Assembly (NCBI GenBank): GCA_964402115.1
Contig: CAYOBW010000091.1
Span: 1-24,478 of the forward strand
Origin: CAYOBW01 sp964402115
Lineage (GTDB): Bacteria > Verrucomicrobiota > Kiritimatiellia > UBA8416 > CAYOBW01
Length of the DNA: 24,478 nucleotides
Direction: 5' to 3'
The notes under the pieces are model-generated. The model ran no database searches. It saw nothing but the letters and a program-made list of their open reading frames with translations, and had not been told where the DNA came from. The position numbers were made by a program, and so were the translations under genes. Of this stretch, positions 6,763 to 16,280 are shown piece after piece; position 1 is the stretch's first letter, and each line of letters starts with the position of its first letter.

Positions 6763-6858
6763 GTTTGCCTGATCAGATACATGGAATCGCCCTCGTTATC
6801 GAGAAGATTCGCCGGAACTGTCAAGCATCAGTGACGCAGGGACTTACATTGCGCATAA

Positions 6859-6925
6859 CGGCCGGGGACGGCCGTCTCCAGCGCGTGGGCAGGCGACGAG
6901 GCGTGGAGCCGGCCGTCCTCGGCCG
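6859..6925. repeat. 22-bp-arm inverted repeat in divergent promoter region
   Basis: The arms 6859-6880 and 6904-6925 are inverted copies matching at 20 of 22 bases, both built on CGGCCG and GGACGGCCG, with a 23-base spacer. It lies in the 370-base gap (6753-7122) between the divergent Rieske and GH127 genes, which otherwise shows no gene. A strong hairpin here could insulate the two units. The base pattern resembles the GC-rich hairpins at 4175-4321, suggesting a dispersed repeat family. Confidence 0.7.
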
Positions 6926-7122
6926 GTAGAGCGCATATCGCGACAACAATGAGACGGTTAGTATTATCCTCTCGCGCTTGCCCTCCCGGCGGCGGTCTGG
7001 CAAAGTCTCCGCCGTGAAAGCGCACCTTCAGGCCGGTCCATACGGGCGCGTGTCCGTCCCGGCCGAAGCGCGATTTCTGGCCGGGTCTGGATCGGCGACT
7101 GCCGCGAACAGGAGAACGCCCG

Positions 7123-9498
7123 ATGGGAACGGATTCCGTACCGCTGTCGAAAGCGGTTCTGCTGCTGACCGCGCTGGCTTGTTGTCCGCTAACCGGCGAA
7201 CCCGCTGAGAAGAGCCCGGTGAAAAACGTCATCCCCGATACAGCTCGTCCCCTGCCCCTGTCCGCTGTCCGCCTCACCGGCGGCCCGCTCAAGCAGGCCC
7301 AGGACCTCGACACCGCCTACCTCCTTACGCTGGAGCCCGACCGCATGCTGGCGGGCTACCGCCTGCGCGCCGGCCTGGAGCCGAAGGCCAAGGGCTATGG
7401 CGGCTGGGACTCGGTCGAGGGCAAACAGCTCACCGGCCACATCGCCGGACACTACCTGTCGGCCGTGAGCCTGATGTGGGCCGCCACCGGCGACGCGCGC
7501 TTCAAGGAGCGGGCGGACGCGCTCGTCCAGGGACTGAAGGAGGTCCAGGAGAAGAACGGCGACGGGTACCTCGGCGCGCTCGCCAACGGGCGCGAGCGCT
7601 TCGCGGAAGTGGCGCGCGGCGACATCCGTTCCGGCGGCTTCGACCTCAACGGGCTCTGGTCGCCCTTCTACGTGCTGCACAAGACGTACGCGGGGCTGCG
7701 CGACGCCTACCGGTGGACCGGCAACCGCGACGCGCTGACGCTGGAGATCAAGTTCGCCGCGTGGGCCGAAGGCATCGTGGCGAAACTGGACGAAGCCCAG
7801 ATGCAGAAAATGCTCAACACGGAGTTCGGCGGCATGAACGAGGTGTTGGCCGACCTTTACGCCGACACGGGCGACCCCCGCTGGCTCGCCCTGTCCTACC
7901 GCTTCGAGCATCACGCCGTGCTCGAGCCGCTCAAGCATCACGAGGACCGGCTGGCCGGCCTGCACGGCAACACGCAGGTGCCCAAGCTGATGGGCTCGCT
8001 GGCGCGCTTCGCCTATACCGGCGACCCGGGCGACGGCTTCGCCGCCGGGTTCTTCTGGGACCGCGTGGCCCATCACCACAGCTATGCCACGGGCGGGCAC
8101 GGCAAGGACGAGTACTTCGGCGAACCCGACAAGCTGAGCAACCGCGTGGACGGCCGCACGGCCGAAACCTGCAACGTCTACAACATGCTCAGGATGACGC
8201 GCAGGCTCTTTGCGCTGCGCCCGGACTGCGCCTACGCGGAATTCCACGAGCGCGCCCTCTTCAACCACATCCTGGCATCCATGGACCCCGAGGATGGGCG
8301 CACCTGTTACATGGTGCCGGTCGGCCGCGGCGTCCGGCACGAGTACCAGGACATGCAGGGCAGCTTCACCTGCTGCGTCGGCTCCGGCATGGAGAGCCAC
8401 GCGCTGCACGGCGACGGCCTGTACTATGAAGCCGCGGACCGGCTGTGGGTGAATCTCTACGCGCCCTCCACCGCCCGCTGGCAGGCCGCCGACACCGTTC
8501 TGACCATGGCGACCGACCTGCCGGAAGGCGGCGCGGCCACCCTGACGCTCGACCCCGCCGCGCCCCGGCTCTTCACGCTGGCGTTGCGCCGCCCGGCCTG
8601 GGCCGGCGACGGCTTCGCGGTCAAGGTCAACGGCGAGGCCGTCACGGCCCTGCCCAAGCCCGGCGCGTACGTGGAGCTTAAGCGGACCTGGAAACGCGGC
8701 GACCGCGTGGAGCTGGCCTTTGTCAAGACCCTGCGCCTCGAGCCGCTGCCGGACAACCCGCGGCGCGCCGCCATCCTGTGGGGCCCGCTGGTGCTCGCGG
8801 GCGACCTCGGCCCCGAGCACGGGTTCGACGCCTGGAAGCCGGGCGCCGTGCCCGTGTTCGTCGGCGCGGACAAGCCCGTGACCGAGTGGCTGAAGCCCGT
8901 GCCGGACAAGCCCGGCTGTTTCCGCAGCGAAGGCGTGGGACGCGACCGCGAAGTCGACTTCGTGCCCTTCTACCGCCTGCACCGCCGCACCTACGGCGTG
9001 TACTGGGACCTCTTCACGCCGGCGGAGTGGACGGCGAAACAGGCCGAGTACGCCGCCGAGCAGGAAGTCCAGCGCAAGCTCGTGGCGGCCACCGTCGGCT
9101 TCGCGCAGCCCGGCGAGATGCAGCCCGAACGCGACTTCAACCAGCAGGGTGAGGCGACTTCGGCGGACCGCGTGGCGGGCCGCCCCTGCCGCCGCGGCAC
9201 GAAGTGGTTCTCCTTCGACCTGCCCGTCGATCCGTCCCAGCCCATGGCGCTGGTCGTCACCTACTACAGCGACGAGTGGCGCAAACGCACCTTCGACATC
9301 CTGGTCGACGGCGAACGCGTGGGCAGCCAGACGACCGAAAAGGGCGGACCGGTCAAGTTCTTCGACGTGACCTACCCGGTCCCGGCCGCGCTCGTGCAGA
9401 ACAAGCAGAAGGTGACCGTCCGTTTCGAAGCCACGGGCGGCAACGAAATCGGCGCGGTCTTCGGCGTCCGCATGATCCGGGCCGGCAAGACCGAGTAA
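7123..9498 (+). CDS. Secreted GH127/GH146-type beta-L-arabinofuranosidase (paralog A)
   Basis: This 791-residue protein has an N-terminal signal sequence (AVLLLTALACCPLTG). The (alpha/alpha)6 catalytic domain of the DUF1680 superfamily spans about residues 40-440: EPKAKGYGGWDS, LTGHIAGHYLSA and AETCNVYNML are family landmarks. By analogy with the Bifidobacterium enzyme HypBA1, Glu348, Cys350, Cys417 and Cys418 (FTCCVGSGMESH) would form the Zn-thiolate site with Cys417 as nucleophile. Glu330 in DEYFGEP is the probable acid/base. A beta-sandwich follows, then a C-terminal DUF6805-like sandwich (about 660-791). Family members remove beta-L-arabinofuranose; one GH127 branch releases aceric acid from rhamnogalacturonan II. 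AGGAG lies eight bases before the ATG. It heads the plus-strand unit. Confidence 0.9.
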   Translation: MGTDSVPLSKAVLLLTALACCPLTGEPAEKSPVKNVIPDTARPLPLSAVRLTGGPLKQAQDLDTAYLLTLEPDRMLAGYRLRAGLEPKAKGYGGWDSVEGKQLTGHIAGHYLSAVSLMWAATGDARFKERADALVQGLKEVQEKNGDGYLGALANGRERFAEVARGDIRSGGFDLNGLWSPFYVLHKTYAGLRDAYRWTGNRDALTLEIKFAAWAEGIVAKLDEAQMQKMLNTEFGGMNEVLADLYADTGDPRWLALSYRFEHHAVLEPLKHHEDRLAGLHGNTQVPKLMGSLARFAYTGDPGDGFAAGFFWDRVAHHHSYATGGHGKDEYFGEPDKLSNRVDGRTAETCNVYNMLRMTRRLFALRPDCAYAEFHERALFNHILASMDPEDGRTCYMVPVGRGVRHEYQDMQGSFTCCVGSGMESHALHGDGLYYEAADRLWVNLYAPSTARWQAADTVLTMATDLPEGGAATLTLDPAAPRLFTLALRRPAWAGDGFAVKVNGEAVTALPKPGAYVELKRTWKRGDRVELAFVKTLRLEPLPDNPRRAAILWGPLVLAGDLGPEHGFDAWKPGAVPVFVGADKPVTEWLKPVPDKPGCFRSEGVGRDREVDFVPFYRLHRRTYGVYWDLFTPAEWTAKQAEYAAEQEVQRKLVAATVGFAQPGEMQPERDFNQQGEATSADRVAGRPCRRGTKWFSFDLPVDPSQPMALVVTYYSDEWRKRTFDILVDGERVGSQTTEKGGPVKFFDVTYPVPAALVQNKQKVTVRFEATGGNEIGAVFGVRMIRAGKTE

Positions 9499-9558
9499 CA
9501 GCAGCAACGTGCAACGTTCAACGCGGCACGTTTCCCTGAACCTGGAAAGGACAGTAGA

Positions 9559-9717
9559 ACCGCTAATGCACGCTAATAGACGCTAATCACCAACAGGATG
9601 CAAGAGAGCACGCTTCACCCAACTGGTGAACGTTTCTGGAGACTCGGCTGCAGTGCCTCCATTCGCGATTCCTTCGAGAATCCTCTCATTAGCGTCACAT
9701 TAGCGTCCATTAGCGGT
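9559..9717. repeat. Inverted-repeat element with CGCTAAT heptamers
   Basis: The left arm (9559-9587) contains CGCTAAT at 9561, 9571 and 9581, exactly ten bases apart. The right arm (9688-9717) contains ATTAGCG at 9688, 9699 and 9709, and is nearly the complement of the left. The 100-base loop holds smaller hairpins, TTCACC/GGTGAA and GATTC/GAATC. It occupies most of the 257-base gap between the first GH127 gene and GH43, where no gene is seen. It may attenuate transcription between them or be a dispersed mobile repeat. Confidence 0.75.
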
Positions 9718-9755
9718 ATATCCAACTGCCGTTTCTAGGCTGAAAGGCATGGCTC

Positions 9756-12700
9756 ATGAAATTGCTCGCTCTTTGCGTGTTTCTGTCCGTTCTTGCGGGC
9801 TCGGTGGTTGCCCAGGACTCCTGGACGGCCCCGGGCAACGCCAACCCGCTGCTGCCGGGCTATTTTGCCGATCCCACGATCCGGAAGTTCGGCGACACCT
9901 GGTATCTTTACGCCACGACCGACGGCACCCGTTTCGTCGGTTTGCCGGCGGTCTGGACCTCGAAGGATTTCGTGAACTGGACCTGTCACCGCTTCCCCCG
10001 CTTCTATGCGAGCGAGTTCTTCTGGGCGCCGGACGTGGCGCGGCTCGATGACGGCCGCTTCTTCCTGGCGCACAGCCACCCGTGCATGGTCTACGGCTAC
10101 ACCGGCGGGTCGCCCTTCGGCCCCTGGACAAGCGTGACACCCGGCAAGCCGCTGGTCCCGGACCGCCTGGTCAAGGACGTGATCACGCTGGACGGGCAGA
10201 CGTTCCGCGACGACGACGGAAGCTGGTACATGACCTGGTGCACCTGGGCCATCTATCCGAACAACGGCTGCGGCGTCGGCACGTTCAACCCCGACATGGC
10301 CTCGTTCTCCGGGCTCTACAAGATTCCCAACACCCAGGCGGACAAAATCTTCGAAGGGCCGTTCCTGTTCAAGCGCAAGGGCCTCTACTACCTGACCTAC
10401 TCGTGTGAGTTCTGCGAAAACGAGTCGTACCACCTGCGTTACGCCACCAGCGACAAGGTCCTCGGCACGTACACGCCCGGGCGCACCAACCCCATCCTGC
10501 AGAAGTCGGCCGACCTGACGGTGCAAGGCCCCGGGCATCACTCCCTGTATCACGAAGGCGATGACGACTACATCGTCGTTTACCATCGCCACGACATCCC
10601 GCGCACCAACAACGGCGGCCACCGGCAGGTCTGCGCCGACCGGATGTACTTCGAGGCGGACAATGCCATCCGGCCGATCGTGCCGACGCACAAGGGGCTC
10701 GCCGCGCAGGCTCCCAACGTCAACCCCTTCCCCAACCTCGCGCTCTGCAAACCGGTCACCGCCTCCTCGCAGGCCAGCCCCGGCTACAAGGCCGAGTTCG
10801 CCGTGGATGACAACCACGCGACGCTCTGGCGGCCCGCCAGCGCGGTCGAACCGGCCTGGCTGAGCGTCGACCTGGGGTCGGTCCAGCGCATCCGCCGCAT
10901 CCACACGCAGTTCGAGTATCCAACCTTCTACTACCAGTATGCGCTCGAGGTCTCGACGGACGGCCAGGCGTGGACCCTCTTCAGCGACAAGCGCAACAAC
11001 CGCCTCTACGGCTCGCCGATGACCGACTTCGGCGATATCAAGGCGCGCTACGTCCGCCTCACCGTGACGGGCACGGAGATGCTGGGCTGGCTTGGCGCCG
11101 TGTGGAACCTGAGAGTGTTCGGCGACAGCAGCGAGGACCCGCCGCAGGAAGTGGTGCACCTCGAGGCGGATGACCTGGCGGAAGGCGCGCTTGACCGGTG
11201 GGAGAACAGCCTCGGCATGCTCGGCGGCAGTTTCACACCGGCCGGCGCGCAACCCGCCGTGAGCCAGGTGGAGGGACGCAAGGCAGTCGTATTCGACGGC
11301 ACGGCGTCTCTGCTTGCGCCGGCGCCCCTGCCCTCCGGGCTCACCGGCAAGCAAGGCGCGTTCACCCTGGCCGCCTGGGTCTGCAACAAGGGCCAGGCGG
11401 ACGGGGTCGTCGTGGAAGGCGGCAGACGCCTGCCCGCCGCGCTCGCCCCTGCTGACGGGCGCTGGCATCACGTGGCGCTCACCGGCGATGCCGGAAAACA
11501 GACGCTGTTCATCGATGGTGTCGCCTCGGATAAGAAGATCGCGTCGACCGCGGGCAAGGCCGCCTGGAGCCTGGGCAAGGGGTTGTCGGGCGCCATCGCC
11601 TCGGTCCGCGTCTTCAACCGGTGCCTGTGGCCGAGCGAGATCGCCGGCCTCGCGCAGGAGAAATATGTCGCGCCGGCCAAGGCTTGGGCCGGCAAGCGGC
11701 AGGGGCTGGCCGTCGCGCTCGACGCCGCCGGGTTGCCCGCGGGGTCGCTTGTCGACAGCTGGCCGAACACGGGTGGCGCGGGCGGCGCGTTTACGCTGGC
11801 CAACGGCCGGGGCGCGCCGCGGGTCGACGTGGTGGCCGGCGTGAAAGCCGTGCTGTTCGACGGCGCGAGCTCGCTGGGTTCCGACGCCGAGACGCCGGTG
11901 ACCTTCACCGGCAACAGCCCGTTCACCGCCGCGGCCTGGGTCTTCAATCCTGCCCTCGCCGAAAGTGAAACCGTGTTCCTCTGGTCGCGTTTCGGCGGCC
12001 CTGACACGGGTTCGGCGGCGCTGCGGTATGGCTCCGGCAACGGCGGGGCGGTCCTGCATTGGGGCTGGGCCGACATGGGCTGGAAAGGCGGCGCACCCAA
12101 GGCCGGCGAGTGGCATCACCTCGCCGCGGTTTTCGACGGCTCGACCGAACGCCTCTACGTGGACGGCAAACTCAACGACACCGAGGTCAAGACGCTGTTC
12201 GCCAACACCGGCAGCCGCATGTTCGTCGGCGGGGCGGACCGCGAAGCGGATCCGTTCAGCGGAGCCGTCGCGTCCGTCTGCCTGTACGACGTGCCCCTGC
12301 CCGAGGCCGAAATCGTCAAGCTGGCGGCCACGCGCCCGTCCAGCGGGATCGTCACGCATATCGACAGCAAGGGCATGGCTTACGGCGCGGTCAAGGAACT
12401 GCCCAACCAGGGCTCGGCGGGCGGAGCGTTCACCTGCACCTCCGGGGAGGTCAGGGTCGCTGACGCGGACGGCCGGATCGCGTTGGTCTTCGACGGCACA
12501 CAGAGCCTGGTCGCCGGGGCGGCCGCTGTGCCCGCCGCCGGCACGCTGATCGTGATTGCCAACGGCAGCGGCGCCGAAGTCGCCGCGCTGGGCGGCGTGT
12601 CGCTGGCGCCTGCCGGCAAAGGCTGGCACCACCTGGCGCTTGCCTGGGAGGCGTCGGGGGCGACCCGCTACCTCGACGGCGTACCCGCCGGCAAGGTTGA

Positions 12701-13778
12701 CGTCCCCTCCGGGAACGGCGCCCTGACGCTGGGCAGGACGTTCACGGGCGCGGTGACCCTGTGCCAGGTGCAGGACAAGGCTTTGAGCCCGGACGAACTC
12801 AAGGCGGCCTGCGCGGTCTGGCAGGCCCAGTGCAAAGCGCCCGCGCCGAATCCCGCCGCGTTCGCGTCGCCGCCGCACGTGGTGACACCGTCCATGGTGA
12901 CGCTCGAGGCCGCCCGCCCCGAGTCCAAGGCGTGCGTCGCGCAGTGGTTCTTTGCGGAGACGACCGGCGGCGCCACCAGCAACTGGCTGGACGTGCCCAC
13001 CTGGCGGCAGGACGGCCTGAAGCCGGACTCCAGCTACGCCTACACGGTGAAGATGCGCGACGCGCTGGGCAACGTGACCGCGCCGTCGGCTCCGGCAACC
13101 GTCCGCACCGAGCGTGCGCGCTTCGACCTGTTCACCGAAGACTTCGCCAACGCGCAGGACTTGAAAGCCGCCGGCACGGCCGGTTCGAAGTGGGACGGCA
13201 TCGTGGGGGCCGAGAAGGCGGTCGCGGCGCGCATCGCCAATGGCCGGCTGCACCTGGAATCGACCAAGAGCTTCTGGATTGACGAGGAACCCCGGGGGCT
13301 GCTGGTCTACCGCAACGTGACGGGCGATTTTGTAGCCGAGGTTGAGGTGCCCGACCTGATGGGGCTCGACAGGAAAGAGGCCATCGGCAACCAGGCCGGC
13401 GGCCTGATGGCACGCGTCGCCGACATCAAGGCGGCGGGTGAACGCGAAGACCTCATCACGCACGCGGTCTTCCCGGCGTGGGGTTGCGGCAACATCGTCT
13501 CCAGCCTCGACAGCGGCGGACGCCCGGAGTGGAGCCCCCGCAACGGGTGGGGCTTCGGCCGGTTCCTGCAGATGGAACGGCGCGGCGACGCTTTCTACCT
13601 GCGCTACTCCCGGGACGGGATAGCCTGGACCGACATGCCGGGTTCGCCCGTGCAACGCGCCGACATGCACGGCTTGCCGCTGCAGGTGGGCCTGTTTCAC
13701 AGCACCCACGGCGGAGAGCAGGGCTGGGTCGAATATGCCGCTTTCCGCCTGTGGAGCCTGGCCGAAAAGCAGCAGTAA
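9756..13778 (+). CDS. Secreted multi-domain GH43 glycosidase with F5/8C, LamG and FN3 modules
   Basis: This 1340-residue protein begins with a signal peptide cut near SVVA-QDSW. A GH43 five-bladed propeller spans about 25-312, with the expected acidic trio: Asp39 (YFADPTIRKFG), Asp146 (ITLDGQTFRDDDG) and Glu200 (IFEGPFLFKRKG). An F5/8 type C carbohydrate-binding domain follows (about 326-456), then LamG-like sandwiches at about 467-637, 648-858 and a degenerate 865-1020. An FN3-like module (1036-1118) and a DUF1349-like sandwich (1123-1335) close the protein. GH43 enzymes are mostly alpha-L-arabinofuranosidases, arabinanases or beta-xylosidases; the subfamily is not resolved. AAAGG is eight bases before the start. 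The context of two flanking GH127-type genes favours arabinose release. Confidence 0.9.
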   Translation: MKLLALCVFLSVLAGSVVAQDSWTAPGNANPLLPGYFADPTIRKFGDTWYLYATTDGTRFVGLPAVWTSKDFVNWTCHRFPRFYASEFFWAPDVARLDDGRFFLAHSHPCMVYGYTGGSPFGPWTSVTPGKPLVPDRLVKDVITLDGQTFRDDDGSWYMTWCTWAIYPNNGCGVGTFNPDMASFSGLYKIPNTQADKIFEGPFLFKRKGLYYLTYSCEFCENESYHLRYATSDKVLGTYTPGRTNPILQKSADLTVQGPGHHSLYHEGDDDYIVVYHRHDIPRTNNGGHRQVCADRMYFEADNAIRPIVPTHKGLAAQAPNVNPFPNLALCKPVTASSQASPGYKAEFAVDDNHATLWRPASAVEPAWLSVDLGSVQRIRRIHTQFEYPTFYYQYALEVSTDGQAWTLFSDKRNNRLYGSPMTDFGDIKARYVRLTVTGTEMLGWLGAVWNLRVFGDSSEDPPQEVVHLEADDLAEGALDRWENSLGMLGGSFTPAGAQPAVSQVEGRKAVVFDGTASLLAPAPLPSGLTGKQGAFTLAAWVCNKGQADGVVVEGGRRLPAALAPADGRWHHVALTGDAGKQTLFIDGVASDKKIASTAGKAAWSLGKGLSGAIASVRVFNRCLWPSEIAGLAQEKYVAPAKAWAGKRQGLAVALDAAGLPAGSLVDSWPNTGGAGGAFTLANGRGAPRVDVVAGVKAVLFDGASSLGSDAETPVTFTGNSPFTAAAWVFNPALAESETVFLWSRFGGPDTGSAALRYGSGNGGAVLHWGWADMGWKGGAPKAGEWHHLAAVFDGSTERLYVDGKLNDTEVKTLFANTGSRMFVGGADREADPFSGAVASVCLYDVPLPEAEIVKLAATRPSSGIVTHIDSKGMAYGAVKELPNQGSAGGAFTCTSGEVRVADADGRIALVFDGTQSLVAGAAAVPAAGTLIVIANGSGAEVAALGGVSLAPAGKGWHHLALAWEASGATRYLDGVPAGKVDVPSGNGALTLGRTFTGAVTLCQVQDKALSPDELKAACAVWQAQCKAPAPNPAAFASPPHVVTPSMVTLEAARPESKACVAQWFFAETTGGATSNWLDVPTWRQDGLKPDSSYAYTVKMRDALGNVTAPSAPATVRTERARFDLFTEDFANAQDLKAAGTAGSKWDGIVGAEKAVAARIANGRLHLESTKSFWIDEEPRGLLVYRNVTGDFVAEVEVPDLMGLDRKEAIGNQAGGLMARVADIKAAGEREDLITHAVFPAWGCGNIVSSLDSGGRPEWSPRNGWGFGRFLQMERRGDAFYLRYSRDGIAWTDMPGSPVQRADMHGLPLQVGLFHSTHGGEQGWVEYAAFRLWSLAEKQQ

Positions 13779-13819
13779 CAGGGTCGTTGAGCCAGACCAA
13801 CAGGAGCACCGAAAACAAC

Positions 13820-16249
13820 ATGACACCGACACATGCCTGCCGCGTTTCTCTCTGCATGCTGGGCGGGGCCTGCGCGGTCTCTGCCGCGACACCCGAACCT
13901 GCCCGCGTCGTGCCCAAAATCGCGTCGGCGCAGACGCTGTTCGCGCAGGGTGACGTCCGCCTGCTCGACGGGCCTTTCAAGACCATGCAGGATTTCGACC
14001 ACGCCTACCTGCTGCGGCTGGAGCCGGACCGCCTGCTGGCGCAGTTCCGCGTCGAAGCCGGCCTGGAACCGAAGGCCAAGCCGTATGGCGGGTGGGAGTC
14101 CCCCGCCCAGCCCGGCAAGACCTGGTCGCTGGCCGGCCATACGCTCGGACACTACCTGAGTGCGGCGAGCCTGATGTACCGCGTCACCGACGACCCGGCG
14201 CTCAAGGAGCGTGTGACCCGCAGCGTGCAGGAGCTCAAGATCTGCCAGGACAAACGCGGCGACGGATCGTTGGTGGCGTTCCCGTACTTCCGCGAGTTGG
14301 AGGCCGACATCCGCGCCGGCAAGGTGGAACTGGTGGACAAGTATTGGGCGCCCTTCTACACGATCCACAAGGAGCTGGCGGGCCTGCGCGACGCGTGGCT
14401 CTGGTGCGGCGACGCCACGGCCAAAGACCTGCTGGTCCGGCTGGCCGACTGGTGCGGCTCGCTGGTGAAGGACCTGTCCGACGAGCGCCGCGAACGGCTG
14501 CTGGCCAGCGAGCACGGCGGCATGGCGGAAGTCCTGGCCGACGTCTACGCCCTCACCGGCGAAACGAAGTACCTCGACTACGCCCGGCTCTACTCCCACC
14601 GCCTGCTGCTTGGCCCGGCCGCCGCCGGCACCGACGACCTGACCGGCAAACATGCCAACACCCAGATCCCGAAGTTCATCGGCTTCCAGCGCATTCACGA
14701 ACTCGCCGGTGACGAGCCGTACGGCGCGGCGGCGGCGTTCTTCTGGAAAACCGTCGTCGGCACGCGGAGCTGGCTCAACGGCGCCAACAGTATTCACGAG
14801 CACTTCCCTGCCGTAACCGCCATGGCCGAGAACCTCACCCACGACGGCGGCCCCGAGACCTGCAACACCTACAACATGCTGAAGCTCACCGCCGCGCTCT
14901 ACCGCGAGAAACCCGCGATGGCGCTCGTGGATTACTACGAAAACGCCTTGTTCAACCACATCCTGACGTCGCAGGCGCCCCTTTCCGGCGCCGGCGCCTT
15001 CGTCTACTACACGCCGCTGCGCCCGGACTACGCCCGCAGCTACGGCTCGGACTTCACCTGCTTCTGGTGCTGCACCGGCACCGGCATGGAGAACCACGCC
15101 AGGTACGGGGAGTTCATCTACTCCCACACGTCGGACTCGCTTTCGGTCAACCTGTTCATCGCCTCGGCGCTCGATTGGACCGAACGCGGCCTGCGCCTGC
15201 TCCAGAAGACGCGTTTCCCCGAGGAGGCCGCCACCACGCTGAGCATCGAGGCCGCGCCCGAAACGCCGCTCACGGTGCGCGTGCGCCGCCCCTTCTGGCT
15301 CGCCGCCCCTGAACTGGCCGTGACCGTCAACGGCGAGCCCGCCACCGGTGTGACGACCAACGACGGCTTCGTCGCCTTCACGCGAACCTGGAAAGCCGGC
15401 GACCGTATCCGCGTGGACCTGCCCATGGCGCTGCGGGTCGCCCGCCAGCCGCAATGCCCGGGCTGGCTCGCGATCTTCAACGGCCCGATTCTGCTGGCCG
15501 GCGAACTCGGTTCGGAGGGCCTGACCGAGAAGGATTACATCGCTCGCTACACGCCGCTCAAGGCGCTGCGTCCGCTCGACAAGGCGCCGGTCATCGTCGC
15601 CGGGGCGGACGCCGACATCCTCGCCCGCGTCAAGCCCGTCGCCGGCAAGCCCGGGGTCTTCAAGACGGCGGGCCTGGTCAAGCCGGACGACCTCACCCTG
15701 ACACCCTTCTACCTGGTGCATTTCCAGCGGTACGCCATCTACTGGCAGCAGAGCACCGCCGCCGAATGGGAGGCGCGCCGCCAGCGGCTGGCCGCGGAAG
15801 AGGCCCGCGAGCAGCTGGAGGCCGCCCGCACCACGGACCGCGTGCGCATCGGCGAGCAGCAGCCCGAAATCGACCACAGCCTGCTCTCCGAGAAGTCCGA
15901 ATCCGGCATGGGTCCGCAGGACCGGCGCTGGCGTCACGCCCGGGACGGCGGCTGGTTCAGCTACGAGCTGAAGCTCCCCGCAGCCGGCACCCCCTGCGCC
16001 GTGCAGGCCTGCTACTGGGGCCCCGACGGCGGTCGGACATTCGACATCGCCGTGGACGGCACCGTGATCGCGACACAGAAACTCGAGGGCGGCAAGGAGG
16101 GTTTCTTCACGGTCGAGTATCCCCTGCCGACCGCGCTGACGGACGGCAAGACCAAGGTCACTGTCCGCTTCCAAGCCAAACCCGGCGAGACGGCCGGCGG
16201 CATCTTCGACCTGCGCACCGTCACGCCCGCTCCACCCGTCACCCGCTGA
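13820..16249 (+). CDS. Secreted GH127/GH146-type beta-L-arabinofuranosidase (paralog B)
   Basis: This 809-residue protein has a signal peptide (cleavage near AVSA-ATPE) and the same fold as the gene at 7123. Landmarks are EPKAKPYGGWES, LAGHTLGHYLSA, NSIHEHF (Glu327, probable acid/base), PETCNTYNML (Glu346, Cys348) and FTCFWCCTGTGMENH (Cys417, Cys418), so the Zn-thiolate site is complete. The NSxxEHF form is more like GH146 than GH127. A beta-sandwich and a C-terminal DUF6805-like domain follow (about 670-809). It starts 41 bases after the GH43 stop, so the two are probably co-transcribed. AGGAG lies 13 bases before the ATG, a rather long spacing. The frame extends upstream into GH43 but without a start or domain there. 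Confidence 0.9.
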   Translation: MTPTHACRVSLCMLGGACAVSAATPEPARVVPKIASAQTLFAQGDVRLLDGPFKTMQDFDHAYLLRLEPDRLLAQFRVEAGLEPKAKPYGGWESPAQPGKTWSLAGHTLGHYLSAASLMYRVTDDPALKERVTRSVQELKICQDKRGDGSLVAFPYFRELEADIRAGKVELVDKYWAPFYTIHKELAGLRDAWLWCGDATAKDLLVRLADWCGSLVKDLSDERRERLLASEHGGMAEVLADVYALTGETKYLDYARLYSHRLLLGPAAAGTDDLTGKHANTQIPKFIGFQRIHELAGDEPYGAAAAFFWKTVVGTRSWLNGANSIHEHFPAVTAMAENLTHDGGPETCNTYNMLKLTAALYREKPAMALVDYYENALFNHILTSQAPLSGAGAFVYYTPLRPDYARSYGSDFTCFWCCTGTGMENHARYGEFIYSHTSDSLSVNLFIASALDWTERGLRLLQKTRFPEEAATTLSIEAAPETPLTVRVRRPFWLAAPELAVTVNGEPATGVTTNDGFVAFTRTWKAGDRIRVDLPMALRVARQPQCPGWLAIFNGPILLAGELGSEGLTEKDYIARYTPLKALRPLDKAPVIVAGADADILARVKPVAGKPGVFKTAGLVKPDDLTLTPFYLVHFQRYAIYWQQSTAAEWEARRQRLAAEEAREQLEAARTTDRVRIGEQQPEIDHSLLSEKSESGMGPQDRRWRHARDGGWFSYELKLPAAGTPCAVQACYWGPDGGRTFDIAVDGTVIATQKLEGGKEGFFTVEYPLPTALTDGKTKVTVRFQAKPGETAGGIFDLRTVTPAPPVTR

Positions 16250-16280
16250 CAGAGGCGGGCGCCTGACTGCCAACACCCGG

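Noticed and set aside
6940..6967. Sigma-70-like promoter before the first GH127 gene (GCGACA, 16 bases, TATTAT)
   Set aside because: The -35 box matches only four of six bases, and one such match in 370 bases is not significant without transcript data.
7189..16276. Very long minus-strand open frames opposite the GH127, GH43 and GH127 genes (about 772, 1385 and 859 codons)
   Set aside because: They are antisense shadows caused by high GC third positions; their proteins are low-complexity Arg/Ala/Gly/Val-rich with no domains, while the plus strand encodes clear families.
16250..16280. Bidirectional terminator between the convergent units
   Set aside because: Only a 4-bp stem (AGGC/GCCT at 16253-16264) without a T-run is present in the 31-base gap; it is too weak to call.
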